Shown in pieces: positions 42,531 to 52,400 of a DNA stretch of 64,000 nt. Positions within the stretch are counted from its first letter, which is position 1. The number at the start of each line of letters is the position of its first letter. This stretch comes from an uncultured Collinsella sp. (GTDB lineage: Bacteria > Actinomycetota > Coriobacteriia > Coriobacteriales > Coriobacteriaceae), in assembly GCA_902470805.1 (NCBI GenBank), contig CABRHX010000002.1, forward strand, positions 1 through 64,000, read 5' to 3'. Under the pieces are notes generated by a model. The model was not told where the DNA came from and searched no databases. It was given only the letters and a program-made list of their open reading frames with translations. The position numbers and the translations under genes are program-made.

Positions 42531-44708
42531 ATGTCCGAGCTGTGCTCCGTGCCGCGCGTCTCGGAGCGCTTTGCCCAGAGCAATGCGCTCGACGAGGATA
42601 TCGCGCGACTCAAATATGTTTCGGGTAAACGTGAGGAGGCCCTTCGCCGTCTGGGAATTCGGACGGTGGGGGACCTCCTTCTCCATATTCCTCATCGCTA
42701 CCTGGACTTCACTCGCTCGTGGTCCATCGAGATGGCGCCCATCGGTACCGTGTGCACCATCATCGCCACGGTCGACCGTGTCGTTCAAAAGCAGCCCCGT
42801 CCGCGTATGCAGGTGACTGAGGTCTCGCTCGTGGACGAGACAGGCGTGCTGCAGGTCGCCTTTTTCCGTCAGCCTTGGATTGCCCAACAGCTTAAACAGG
42901 GCGACCGCCTGGCCGTGATGGGCAAGGTCGAGTTTGCCTACGGCTTTAAGCAGATGGCCTCGCCCCACTTTGAAAAGCTCGAGGACGGGCGCGCCTCCGG
43001 CACCATTTTGCCGGTCCACTATGTGAGTGACGGCGTGAGTCAGGCATGGATGCGCCGTATCGTGAGCGGTGCGCTTGAAGTGGTCGCCAATCCGTTCGAC
43101 CCCATTCCCGCGCCGCTGCGCGCAAAGCGGAAGCTCATGAGTAATGCCCGTGCACTGCGCTCGATCCACTTTCCCTCGAGCATGGCCGAGCGCGACATCG
43201 CGCGCCGGCGTCTTGCCTACGAGGAATGTCTCTGCTTGCAGCTCGCGTTGCGTCTGCGCAACGATGGCGGTATGGTCGACGTGGTGCCTTATGCGCATGC
43301 CGCGGGCGAGCATTTGACTGCGCTTAAACAAGCCCTGCCGTTTTCGCTGAGCGATGAGCAGGAGGTTGCATTTCAAGACATCCTGCACGACATGTGCGAT
43401 GGCGGTCGCGTGATGAACCGTCTGCTGCTGGGCGACGTCGGTACCGGTAAGACTGCCGTTGCCGCCTGCGCGTTGGCGGTTGCGGCCGATAGCGGCACCC
43501 AGGCCTGCGTTATGGCCCCCACGGGCGTGCTGGCGCGTCAATATGCCGATAAGACCGGCCCCTTGCTCTCGCAGGCTGGCATGACCTGGGCGCTCCTGAC
43601 GGGCGCCACGCCGACTGCTGAGCGTGATCAGATTCATACTCGGCTCCAGTCTGGCGAGCTCGACGTGCTCTTTGGTACCCATGCGGTGCTTTCGGAGAAC
43701 GTCACGTTCAAGCACCTGTCGCTTGTAGTGATCGACGAGCAGCACCGCTTTGGCGTGGGCCAGCGTAACGCTCTACGCGCAAAAGGCCCGGGTGCCGACT
43801 TGCTGGTCATGACTGCCACGCCGATCCCGCGCACGCTGGCGCTTTCGGTGTACGGCGACCTGGACACGAGCATCATCCGCCATCGTCCCGTTCCGGGTGC
43901 CGGCGTGACGACGCGCGTCCTCACCGAGTCGAGTCGCGACCTGGCCTATGGCGCCGTTCGAGAGGCGCACGAAAAGGGGCGGCAAGCCTACGTGATCTGT
44001 CCGCTCGTGGAGCCGAGCGATTCGGCCGATGAGCTCGAAGACGTACCCGGCATCGCTCGCGACGACGAGGGCCGCGTGACCGTGCCCGTGCCGTTGCATG
44101 ACACGGCGACCGAGCTCGATCGCCTTCGTCTGGCATTACCGGGGCTTACCATCGAGCGTCTTCACGGCCGCATGTCGGCGGGGGAGAAGGACCGGGTCAT
44201 CGATGCCTTCAAGCGTGGCGAGATCGATGTGCTCGTCTCGACCACGGTGGTCGAGGTGGGCGTTGACGTGCCCAACGCCACCGTCATGGTCATCGAGAAC
44301 GGCGAGCGCTTTGGTTTGGCGGCCTTGCACCAGCTGCGCGGGCGCGTAGGCCGCGGCGGCGTGTCGGGTACGTGCCTGGTCATGACGCACTCCAAGGGCA
44401 ACGGCGGCGCGTCGGCGGCACAAGACCGCCTCCAGTCACTCGAGAAGACCTCGGACGGCTTTACGCTCGCCCAGATGGACCTGCGTCTGCGCCACGAGGG
44501 CGAAATCCTGGGTTACCGCCAGCATGGCGGCGTGACCTTGCGCTTTGTTGACCTTGATGCCGACGAGGAATTGATTGAGTGGGCCCATTTGGACGCGGTC
44601 GAGCTCTTGCGGTATGCTTGCAACCTTGACTCTGTGGCGACGCGCCCTCTACGCGATGCGGTCGCCATGCGGTATCGACATATCTTTAAGGAGGTCAGCG
44701 GAGGATGA
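42531..44708 (+). CDS. recG: ATP-dependent DNA helicase RecG
   Basis: The 725-residue helicase reverses stalled forks and branches Holliday junctions. The N-terminal wedge/OB domain includes RLGIRTVGDLLLHIPHRYLD and VTEVSLVDETGVLQVAFF. Helicase motifs are GDVGTGKTAVAA (Walker A), DEQHRFGVGQR (DEAD-type box), TATPIPRTLALS, STTVVEVGVDVPNA and QLRGRVGRG. ATG 42531 follows fakA closely, so the genes share an operon. rsmD overlaps its end by four bases. Confidence 0.94.
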   Translation: MSELCSVPRVSERFAQSNALDEDIARLKYVSGKREEALRRLGIRTVGDLLLHIPHRYLDFTRSWSIEMAPIGTVCTIIATVDRVVQKQPRPRMQVTEVSLVDETGVLQVAFFRQPWIAQQLKQGDRLAVMGKVEFAYGFKQMASPHFEKLEDGRASGTILPVHYVSDGVSQAWMRRIVSGALEVVANPFDPIPAPLRAKRKLMSNARALRSIHFPSSMAERDIARRRLAYEECLCLQLALRLRNDGGMVDVVPYAHAAGEHLTALKQALPFSLSDEQEVAFQDILHDMCDGGRVMNRLLLGDVGTGKTAVAACALAVAADSGTQACVMAPTGVLARQYADKTGPLLSQAGMTWALLTGATPTAERDQIHTRLQSGELDVLFGTHAVLSENVTFKHLSLVVIDEQHRFGVGQRNALRAKGPGADLLVMTATPIPRTLALSVYGDLDTSIIRHRPVPGAGVTTRVLTESSRDLAYGAVREAHEKGRQAYVICPLVEPSDSADELEDVPGIARDDEGRVTVPVPLHDTATELDRLRLALPGLTIERLHGRMSAGEKDRVIDAFKRGEIDVLVSTTVVEVGVDVPNATVMVIENGERFGLAALHQLRGRVGRGGVSGTCLVMTHSKGNGGASAAQDRLQSLEKTSDGFTLAQMDLRLRHEGEILGYRQHGGVTLRFVDLDADEELIEWAHLDAVELLRYACNLDSVATRPLRDAVAMRYRHIFKEVSGG

Positions 44709-45349
44709 GAATCATCGGCGGCGAATGGCGCGGTCGTAAGATCGAAGAGCCCCGTGGTCGCGATGTCACCCGCCCCACGACCGATCGCGTGCGCGAGGCG
44801 TGCGCATCTATGGTCATGTCGGCATTCGACTTCGATCTGGACGAGGTCCGCGTGCTGGATGCCTTTGGCGGCTCCGGAGCCTTGGGCATTGAGATGCTCT
44901 CGCGCGGTGCCCGCTCGCTCACCACGTTCGAGATCGATCGCAACGCTGCTCGTCTGATTACCAAGAATATCGAATCGCTCTGCCGCGACCGTGCGCGTTG
45001 GCGCGTGGTGACGGGTGACGTGCTGGCAAGCGCTTCGCGCGGCCGCGTGCCGGGCGGTCCCTTTGACCTGGTCCTGCTCGATCCGCCCTATGCTTTTGGC
45101 GCCGAGCCGGTCGAGGAGCTGCTGCAGAACCTGGCTCAGCAAGGCTTGCTGTCGCAGGGTGCCTACGCGCTCTTTGAGCACGCCGCGGCCGATACGGGCG
45201 CTCACCCGACCGGTTTTGAGACCGTGCGCGAGAAGCGCTACGGCATAACCTCGGTTGACTTGCTGCGCTGGTCGGCCACGAACGAGACCGACAATGCCGG
45301 CGACAGCGACCATGACGATGATGCACCTTTGGAGGATGCCCATGAGTGA
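44705..45349 (+). CDS. rsmD: 16S rRNA (guanine-966-N2)-methyltransferase
   Basis: The 214-residue enzyme has RIIGGEWRGRKIEEP at the start, RPTTDRVREA, the SAM loop LDAFGGSGALGIEML and the catalytic DPPY in LVLLDPPYAFG. The C-terminus is an unusual acidic, disordered tail (NETDNAGDSDHDDDAPLEDA) not seen in typical RsmD. The ATG overlaps the recG stop (ATGA), and coaD begins 8 bases before its end. The rsmD-coaD pair is widely conserved. Confidence 0.92.
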   Translation: MRIIGGEWRGRKIEEPRGRDVTRPTTDRVREACASMVMSAFDFDLDEVRVLDAFGGSGALGIEMLSRGARSLTTFEIDRNAARLITKNIESLCRDRARWRVVTGDVLASASRGRVPGGPFDLVLLDPPYAFGAEPVEELLQNLAQQGLLSQGAYALFEHAAADTGAHPTGFETVREKRYGITSVDLLRWSATNETDNAGDSDHDDDAPLEDAHE

Positions 45350-45839
45350 CACCATTAACCGCGTAATCGTCCCGGGCACCTTCGATCCCATCACGTTTGG
45401 CCATATCGACGTCATCCGCCGCGCCCGCCGCATCTTTCCCAGCGTGATCGTGGCCGTTGCCGAGTCGCAGGGCAAAAACGGCGTCGGCACCACGTTTATG
45501 CTCGACGAGCGCGTAGCGCTGGCCCGTGAGGCGCTCGGTGATATTGACGGCGTCGAGGTGCTGCCCTTCACCGGGCTCTTGGTCGATTTTGCCCGCGAAC
45601 AGGGAGCAGGAGCCGTGGTCAAGGGCCTGCGTGCCATGACCGACTTTGAGTACGAGCTGCAGCAGGCAGACCTCAACTACCGCCTGGACAGCGAGCTGGA
45701 GTCCATCTTTGTCATGAGTGCGCCGCAGTACGGCTATATCTCGAGCTCGGTGGTTCGCCAGATTGCCTCGCTCGGTAGCGACGTCTCTAATTTTGTTCCG
45801 TCCAATGTGGTCAAGGCGCTCAAACATCGCTTTTCGTGA
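45342..45839 (+). CDS. coaD: Phosphopantetheine adenylyltransferase
   Basis: The 165-residue enzyme makes dephospho-CoA from 4'-phosphopantetheine and ATP. It has VPGTFDPITFGHIDVI (T/HxGH), RAMTDFEYELQQADLN and the ISSSVVRQIASLG motif. The start at 45342 has GGAGGATG upstream and lies inside the end of rsmD, so the genes are likely co-translated. Confidence 0.95.
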   Translation: MSDTINRVIVPGTFDPITFGHIDVIRRARRIFPSVIVAVAESQGKNGVGTTFMLDERVALAREALGDIDGVEVLPFTGLLVDFAREQGAGAVVKGLRAMTDFEYELQQADLNYRLDSELESIFVMSAPQYGYISSSVVRQIASLGSDVSNFVPSNVVKALKHRFS

Positions 45840-45907
45840 CGTTTTTTAATGCCTGGTGGCATGTGGTAAACTAACACGATGATATGTTACCTATGAAAGG
45901 AGACCGG

Positions 45908-46405
45908 ATGCCGGGCGAGAATTTTCCTGGCGACAGGATCGTGAGTCTTGTCGACGAGCTCGAGGGGCTCATCGAAGAGGCTAAGACGCCGTTCGGCAAG
46001 AACGCCCAGATGAAGGTTATCGACGCCGACGTCTTCTTTAACATCCTCGACGAGATCCGCATGAGCTATCCCGAGGAATGGCAGAAGTCCCGCCGTATCC
46101 TCAAGGAGCGCGAGGAGCTTATGGCTTCCGCCGCCGCTCAGGCCGATTCCATCATCGCCGATGCTCAACAGCAGGCCCTCACCATTGCCGGTGAGCAGGA
46201 GATCGTCCGCTTAGCGCAGCAGCAGGCCGACGACATCCGCGACCGTGCCCAGCAGTATGAGCGCGAGACTCGCTATGCCGCCGAGGATTACGCCGAGCAG
46301 GTCTTTACGCACCTCGAGGAGAACCTCAAGAGTCTGACCGGCACCGTCACCCGTTGTCGCCAGCAGCTTAACGAGGGTGCCGCCCAGCAGAATGGTCAGT
46401 GGTAA
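45908..46405 (+). CDS. SepIVA/DivIVA-like coiled-coil protein
   Basis: This 165-residue protein is mostly helical. A DivIVA-like N-terminal part (RIVSLVDELEGLIEEAKTPF, then NAQMKVIDADVFFNILDEIR) is followed by a long Gln/Ala/Glu-rich coiled coil. It resembles the mycobacterial septum factor SepIVA. In Mycobacterium that gene also stands upstream of a DUF177 gene, rnc, smc and ftsY, as it does here. The start at 45908 follows AAAGGAGA. The stop overlaps the ATG of the next gene by one base. A role in septum or envelope growth is inferred from sequence pattern and gene order. Confidence 0.7.
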   Translation: MPGENFPGDRIVSLVDELEGLIEEAKTPFGKNAQMKVIDADVFFNILDEIRMSYPEEWQKSRRILKEREELMASAAAQADSIIADAQQQALTIAGEQEIVRLAQQQADDIRDRAQQYERETRYAAEDYAEQVFTHLEENLKSLTGTVTRCRQQLNEGAAQQNGQW

Positions 46406-46959
46406 TGGCCGAGTTCCCGAACGTTACCGTCGATCTTTCCGAGCAGCTCGAGTTTCCCGGAGACTCGTATCCGCTGACCGGCAAGGTCGATGTCGCCGCC
46501 TATACGGTGGGCGAGAAGGAGTACCAGCTGCAGGACGGCATTGACTACGACGTGGTCTTTACCAATGCCGGCACCGGTGTTCTGCTTACGGGCATGGTCC
46601 GCGCGCACGCAACCGGTGAGTGCGACCGTTGCCTGGAGCCCGCTTCGTTTGATATCGCCGGTGAGATTGAGGAATTCTATCTCTTTAACGAGCCCGAGGA
46701 CCCCGAGGCCTACGAAGACGGCTACGAGCTGCTGGGCGAGGACCGTATCGTCGATCTGGGTGAGCCCATCAATGACGCGGTCGTTATGGACACGCCGTTT
46801 GTGGTGCTCTGCAAGCCCGATTGCCGTGGTCTGTGCCCCACATGCGGTTGCAATCTCAACGTCGAGCAATGCGATTGCGCCGCCCAGGCAGAGGCAGAAT
46901 GGGCCGCTGCCACGGAAAATCCATTTGCAGCATTGAAGAATCTCAAGCTTGATGAGTAA
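46405..46959 (+). CDS. YceD/DUF177 family protein
   Basis: The 184-residue protein has the DUF177 cysteine motifs CDRCLEPASFDI (middle) and CKPDCRGLCPTCGCNLN (C-terminal), which probably bind zinc. YceD proteins lie next to rpmF in nearly all bacteria and are linked to 23S rRNA or L32 handling. Here rpmF follows after 64 bases. The ATG (TAATG overlap) is coupled to the sepIVA-like gene. Confidence 0.88.
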   Translation: MAEFPNVTVDLSEQLEFPGDSYPLTGKVDVAAYTVGEKEYQLQDGIDYDVVFTNAGTGVLLTGMVRAHATGECDRCLEPASFDIAGEIEEFYLFNEPEDPEAYEDGYELLGEDRIVDLGEPINDAVVMDTPFVVLCKPDCRGLCPTCGCNLNVEQCDCAAQAEAEWAAATENPFAALKNLKLDE

Positions 46960-47023
46960 AACTGTGGTAGTATCGCTACTTGCGCGTAATCGCCACACTG
47001 GATAGTTCATAAGGAAGGTCACT

Positions 47024-47203
47024 ATGCCCGTACCTAAACAAAAGCAGGGTCGTATCCGCACTCACACCCGTCGTTCCGCCAACATGAAGATCTCGGCTGC
47101 GGCTCAGTCCACGTGCCCCCGTTGCGGCGCTGTCAAGCTCCCGCACCACGTGTGCCCCAGCTGCGGTTTCTACAAGGACCGCGAGGTTATCGTTACCGAG
47201 TAA
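47024..47203 (+). CDS. rpmF: 50S ribosomal protein L32 (zinc form)
   Basis: The 59-residue protein starts MPVPKQKQGRIRTHTRRSAN and has a CPRCG...CPSCG four-cysteine zinc motif, so this is the C+ form of L32. AAGGAAGG is at the right distance. It lies in the standard DUF177-rpmF-plsX-acpP order. Confidence 0.97.
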   Translation: MPVPKQKQGRIRTHTRRSANMKISAAAQSTCPRCGAVKLPHHVCPSCGFYKDREVIVTE

Positions 47204-47244
47204 CTGTATACTCTGGATGCGATGCCGTTCCAAATGGAACCACA

Positions 47245-47273
47245 ATGGCCGGCTCAATGAGTCGGCCATTTTT
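47245..47273 (+). terminator. Hairpin between rpmF and plsX
   Basis: ATGGCCG and CGGCCAT with an inner CTCA/TGAG pairing are followed by five T. It is likely a partial terminator that lets part of the transcripts go on into plsX. Confidence 0.7.
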
Positions 47274-47290
47274 GTATAAGGAGCATGTAT

Positions 47291-48310
47291 ATGAGTAACG
47301 TTCGCGTTTGTGTAGACGTTGTGGGTGGAGACGAGAAGCCCCAGGTTGTTCTCGATGGTATCGAGGCCGCCCTTGCGGCCGACCCCGATATCGAGGTTCT
47401 GGCTGCCGGTCCTGCCGAAATCGTCAATCCCTTCGCCGCTTCCCATGCGCGCGTCGAAGCCCTGGAGGCTCCCGACGTTATCGCCATGGACGACGATCCC
47501 ATTCGTGCCGTGATGACCAAGCGCAAGTCTTCGATTGTGCTTTCCTGTCGTGCCATTAAGAAGGGCAACGCAGACGCGTTCTTCTCTGCTGGCTCCACCG
47601 GTGCCATGACCGCTGCCGCCACCGCCTATGTCACGCCCTTTAGGTATATGGCCGAGGGCAAGAAGCAGCCGGTGCGTCCGTGCCTGACCAATGCGCTGCC
47701 CAACCGCGCCGGTGGCCTGACGGTGCTGTGCGATATGGGCGCCAACCCCGATGTCGAGGTCGACGACATGGTTCGCTTTGCCCAGATGGGTAGCGCCTAT
47801 GCCCGCGTCGTCTTGGGCATCGAGCATCCCCGCGTGGGCTTGCTCGGCAATGGCACCGAGGACGAAAAGGGCTCCAACTTTACCAAGGCCTGCTTCCCGG
47901 CCATGAAGGCAGCCGTTCCCGGCTTTGTGGGTAACTGCGAGGGCACCGATATTACATCGGGTAACTTCGATGTCGTCGTTGCCGATGGCATGTCGGGAAA
48001 CATTGCCCTTAAGGCTACCGAGGGCGCTGCCAAGTTCTTGCTGCAGGAGCTCAAGGGCGCCTTTACGTCCTCGTTCGGCACCAAGATCGCCGCGCTGCTC
48101 ATGAAGCAGCAGATGCGCGAGATCAAGGCCAAGCTTTCGGGCGACGCCAAGGGTGGCGCGATTCTGTTGGGCTTGCGCGGCGTGGTCCTGATCGGCCATG
48201 GTGCTACTTCGGTCGAGGCCGTCAAGAACGGCACGCTCGCCGCAGCCGAAGCCGTGCGCGCTGGGCTTGTCGAGGACGTCGCCAACTCCATGGACGGTAT
48301 CGTTTTGTAA
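47291..48310 (+). CDS. plsX: Phosphate acyltransferase PlsX
   Basis: The 339-residue enzyme makes acyl-phosphate from acyl-ACP, the first step to phosphatidic acid in the PlsX/PlsY route. It has VCVDVVGGDEKPQVVLDGIE, FFSAGSTGAMTAAA and GVVLIGHGATSVEAVKNG. The ATG at 47291 is preferred over 47285 because the AAGGAG site needs the longer spacing. acpP follows, as usual. Confidence 0.92.
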   Translation: MSNVRVCVDVVGGDEKPQVVLDGIEAALAADPDIEVLAAGPAEIVNPFAASHARVEALEAPDVIAMDDDPIRAVMTKRKSSIVLSCRAIKKGNADAFFSAGSTGAMTAAATAYVTPFRYMAEGKKQPVRPCLTNALPNRAGGLTVLCDMGANPDVEVDDMVRFAQMGSAYARVVLGIEHPRVGLLGNGTEDEKGSNFTKACFPAMKAAVPGFVGNCEGTDITSGNFDVVVADGMSGNIALKATEGAAKFLLQELKGAFTSSFGTKIAALLMKQQMREIKAKLSGDAKGGAILLGLRGVVLIGHGATSVEAVKNGTLAAAEAVRAGLVEDVANSMDGIVL

Positions 48311-48434
48311 GAGCGAGTTGGAGCGCTGTTATGTGCCTCGCGGCCTGCGTCGTGGGGTAGAATCAAAACCGTGTCTTGGTGCCGCCCACGCGGTGCCAAT
48401 CTTTTGGTATTCATGCACTATGAGAGGAAGCGCT

Positions 48435-48677
48435 ATGGACCGCTCCGAAATCTTCGACAAGATCGCCGAGGTCGCTGCTGACGTTCTGGGCGTCGATGTT
48501 GCCGAGATTAGCGATGAGACCACGTTTGACGACCTCGATGCCAACTCGCTCGAGCGCCTGCAGCTGGTTACGGCTATCGAGGACGAGTTCAATCTCGAGA
48601 TCGATGACGAGACCCTGCTCTCGCTCAACTCTGTCGCCGACGCCGTCGACGCTATCGAAGCTGCCAAGGAGGCCTAA
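48435..48677 (+). CDS. acpP: Acyl carrier protein
   Basis: The 80-residue acidic protein carries fatty acyl chains on a phosphopantetheine arm. The modified Ser is in DLDANSLERLQLV; the usual DSL is NSL here. The helical plan and length are standard. AGAGGAAG precedes the ATG. It lies between plsX and rnc, where acpP is commonly found in Gram-positive bacteria. Confidence 0.9.
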   Translation: MDRSEIFDKIAEVAADVLGVDVAEISDETTFDDLDANSLERLQLVTAIEDEFNLEIDDETLLSLNSVADAVDAIEAAKEA

Positions 48678-48680
48678 GTC

Positions 48681-49406
48681 TTGGCTTTGTCTGAACGACT
48701 TTCGCGCGCCCAGGAAATCCTGGGCCACGAGTTCAATAACAAGGTGCTGCTGCGCGCGGCGCTCACGCATCCCTCGGCCGTCGAGGGCCAGCCTGTCTCG
48801 GCAAGCTATGAGCGCCTCGAGTTTTTGGGCGATTCCATTTTGGGCGCCGTGGTGGCTCGTTCGCTTTTTGAGTCCTACCCCGAGTTTGACGAGGGCAAGC
48901 TCACGCGCCTGAAGGTGTCCCTTGTCTCGGGCGCCACGCTGTCCGAGGTTTCCCACGAGCTGGGTATCGACGACATCATCATCTTCGGCGCCTCCGAGAC
49001 CGGTACGGGTGCGCGCGGCTTACATTCGGCGCTCGAGAACGTCTACGAGTCGCTCGTAGGTGCGCTGTATTTGGACGCCGGCTGGGATGTTGCGGCGGAG
49101 TTTATCCATCGCACGCTGAAGCCCCATTTGGCCTCTGAGCGTGCCGAGCATCCCGCGAACCCGAAGTCGTTTTTGCAGGAGTGCGTTCAGGCCGACGGCC
49201 ATGAACCTCCTGCGTATAAGTTGGTGGGCTCCGAGGGCCCCGCGCATGCGCCTACCTTTACCGCCGTGGTGCTTATCGACGGCATCCGTCAAGGCCGCGG
49301 CACCGGCTCCTCTAAGAAGGAGGCCGAGGGAGCTGCCGCGCTCGAGGCGCTCGATCGCATGGGCTACACCACCAACGGCGTGATTCTGAACAAGAAGCTC
49401 GTTTAA
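48681..49406 (+). CDS. rnc: Ribonuclease III
   Basis: The 241-residue enzyme cuts double-stranded RNA, such as rRNA precursors. The signature ERLEFLGDSILGAVVARSLF is near residue 41, and the C-terminal double-strand-binding domain (SFLQECVQADGHEPPAYKLV; GTGSSKKEAEGAAALEALDR) is complete. The start is a TTG at 48681 with AAGGAGG at good spacing; the gene begins three bases past acpP. Confidence 0.94.
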   Translation: MALSERLSRAQEILGHEFNNKVLLRAALTHPSAVEGQPVSASYERLEFLGDSILGAVVARSLFESYPEFDEGKLTRLKVSLVSGATLSEVSHELGIDDIIIFGASETGTGARGLHSALENVYESLVGALYLDAGWDVAAEFIHRTLKPHLASERAEHPANPKSFLQECVQADGHEPPAYKLVGSEGPAHAPTFTAVVLIDGIRQGRGTGSSKKEAEGAAALEALDRMGYTTNGVILNKKLV

Positions 49407-49416
49407 GCGAGGAACC

Positions 49417-52400
49417 GTGTATCTCAAGTCCCTCACGCTCAAAGGGTTCAAGTCGTTTGCCGACCGTGCCCATATGACGTTTGAGCCGGGCCTGACCGTC
49501 ATCGTCGGTCCCAATGGCTCGGGAAAATCGAACATTTCCGACTCGATTCTGTGGGTCCTGGGCGAGCAGAGCGCCAAGCAGCTGCGCGGCCAGGCCATGG
49601 AGGACGTCATCTTCTCGGGCTCGTCGGCGCGCAAGCCGGTGGGTGTCGCCGAGGTCACGCTGGTGCTCGACAACTCGGACCATATGCTGCCGGTCGACTT
49701 TGACGAGGTCGCCATCACCCGCCGCATGTATCGCTCGGGCGAGAGCGAGTACCTCATCAACTCGAGCCCGTGCCGCCTGATGGACATTCAGGACATCCTG
49801 CACGACTCGGGTCTGGGTAAGGATACACATTCCATCATCAGCCAGGGCAAGCTCGATGCCATTTTGCAGAGCCGCCCCGAGGAGCGCCGTGCCCTCATCG
49901 AGGAGGCCGCCGGCATCTCCAAGCATAAGCGCCGCAAGGAGCGTGCGCTCAAAAAGATCAAGTCGATGGACGAGCACCTGACCCGTGCCCGCGACATCAA
50001 TAAGGAAATCGCCCGTCAGCTGCGACCGCTGGAGCGTCAGGTCGATCGCGCGCGCAAGTACAAAGAGCTGTCCTCGCGCGCGAACGAGCTTACGCAGATG
50101 CTGGCCGTGGACGAGCTGCGATTGCTGCAGTCGCAGTGGAACGATCTGGAGGGCCGCTCCAAGGAGGGCGCCACCGAGCTGGAGCTCGCGCAGTACCGCT
50201 TGGGCGAGAAGGAGCGCGAGCTCGAGAAGCTCCAGGTCATGCTCGAGGAAAAGGGCCTGTTCGTGGGCGACCTGGGCGAGCAGCGCCGCCATATGCAAGA
50301 TGTGGTCGGTCGCATTAACTCCGACATGCGCCTGCTCGAGGAAAAGGGCCACAACATGGTGTCGCGCCTGTCCGACATGCGTGGCCAGATCTCGAGCTCC
50401 GAGCATCAGCGTCGTCGCGTGGTCGAGGAGCTTGAGGATGCGCGCGCCCAGCTTGAGGAAGTGACCGGCGCACATATGCAGGCCCAGGAGGATGTTGACG
50501 CCGCCGGTCCTGCCGCCGCCGAGCTGCATGAGCGCCGTGTGGCACTCGACAAACAGATCTCGCAGCTTACGCGCGAGCAGCGTGATGTGCAGCGTGTGGC
50601 CGATAATGCCGCGCTCGAGCTCGCCAAGGTGAAGGATTCGCTTTCCAACGCCGAGGTCGAGGACAATATGTATGCCTCGCGCCTGGAGCAGATCGACGAG
50701 CAGCTCGAGGAGGTCACGGCCTCGCTCGAGAGCCGTCGTGACCGCGCTGAGGAGCTTGAGAGCGCCCTTGAGGAGGCGCGTCAGGCCCAGACCGATGCGC
50801 GTGAGGCCACCGAGGTTGCCCGCGCGGCCCTTAAGGACCTGCGTGCCCGCGAGAGCGAGGCGCGCAACAGGCTGTCCGAGGTGCGCTCGGAGCTTGCGAG
50901 CCAAAAGAAGCTCGATGCCCGCATGGCCGACAGCTCGCCGTTGGTGAGCCGCCTGGTGGGCGCGCTGGGCGACGACGTCGCGGGTCGTCTGGGTGACGTA
51001 CTCGAGGCTCCGCGCGAGCTCGAGGGCCTGGTTGAGCAGCTGCTCGCCGGCGATATCGATGCCCTGCTGTTCGATGATGCTGATGCGTTGGAGCGCGCCG
51101 GCCGAGCCGCCCTGGACCAGAAGAAGGCCTCGGGCGAGGCGTTGCTGGTGGCGCGTGGCGTGAGCGGCTCTGCCGCCGCTGAAGGCGCTGCCGGGACCCG
51201 TCTGGTCAATCGCCTGTCCGTGCGCGTGGGCTACGGCCCGGTCGTCGAGGCCCTGCTCGGCGGCTATTACGTGGTAGACGACTTGGCGGCTGCGCTGGCG
51301 GCGCCGGTCGTGGACGGCGTGACCTATGTGACCCCCGATGGCGCACGCGTTGCCTGCGGCGGCCTGGTTCGCGTGGGGCTCGATGCCGGTGAGGCTTCGG
51401 GCGCCTTGGAGCGTAAGCGTCGCATTCGCGAGCTCGAGGGCCTGGAGCCCGATTTGGCCGCTACGTTCGAGCATGTTTCGGATCAGGTCATCGAGGCCAA
51501 TGCGGCCGTCGAGGAGGCACGTGCCGCCGAGGGCGATGCCGCCGGCGAGATTGCCCGCCTTGAGGGCGAGCGCCGCTCGCTCCTGTCCGAGATCGGCCGC
51601 CTTGAGCAGAGTGCCAACAACGCCGAGGTCGAGCGCGTTCGCATTTCCAAGCGCCGTGAGCAGGCTGCCGAGGCCGTCCACGCCGCACGTCCGCGTGTCG
51701 ATGAGCTCACCCGTTCGCGTGACGAGGCCCGTGCGCAGGCAAGCGACCTGGGACTTCAGATTGCCGAGGCCAATGACGAGCTCGATCGCGTACGTCACGA
51801 CGACTCCGAGGCCGCCGGCAGGCTCGCCGACGCCAAGGTTCGCCTGGCCCAGACGAGCGAGCGCCTGCGTTCGCTGAAGGGTCGCGTGCCCGATCTGGAG
51901 CATCGCCTGGAGGGCATCGATCGTCGCATCCGTGGAACGCGACAGGCCTCGCGCTCGCTTGAGTTGCTGCGCCTGCGTGTCGATCCCATGCATGAGCGCT
52001 ATTCGGCTCTGCTGGAGCGTGCCTCGGACTGGGCGGCACGCCTGCGTGATCAGGCTTCGCTCGAGGAGGCGGACTCGGCTTCGCTCAAGAAGACCATCGA
52101 GGACGCCAAGGCCGAGGTCGCTCGCGCCAAGGAGAAGGTCAACACCGCCACCGCAACGCAAAACGAGTTCAAAGTCGCACGCGGCAAGCTCGAGGTGCAG
52201 GTCGAGGCTGCGATCAAGGCCATTACCGCCGATGGCACCACGGTGCTCGAGGAAGCGCTCATGCTGCCGGCACCCACCGATCGTGACGCCGCCGAGCGCG
52301 AGCTCAACCAGCTCGTGCGCCAGATCAACAACTTGGGTCCCGTAAACCAAGTTGCCATGGAGGAGTACGAGCAGCTCAAGCGACGTGCCGACTACATCGA

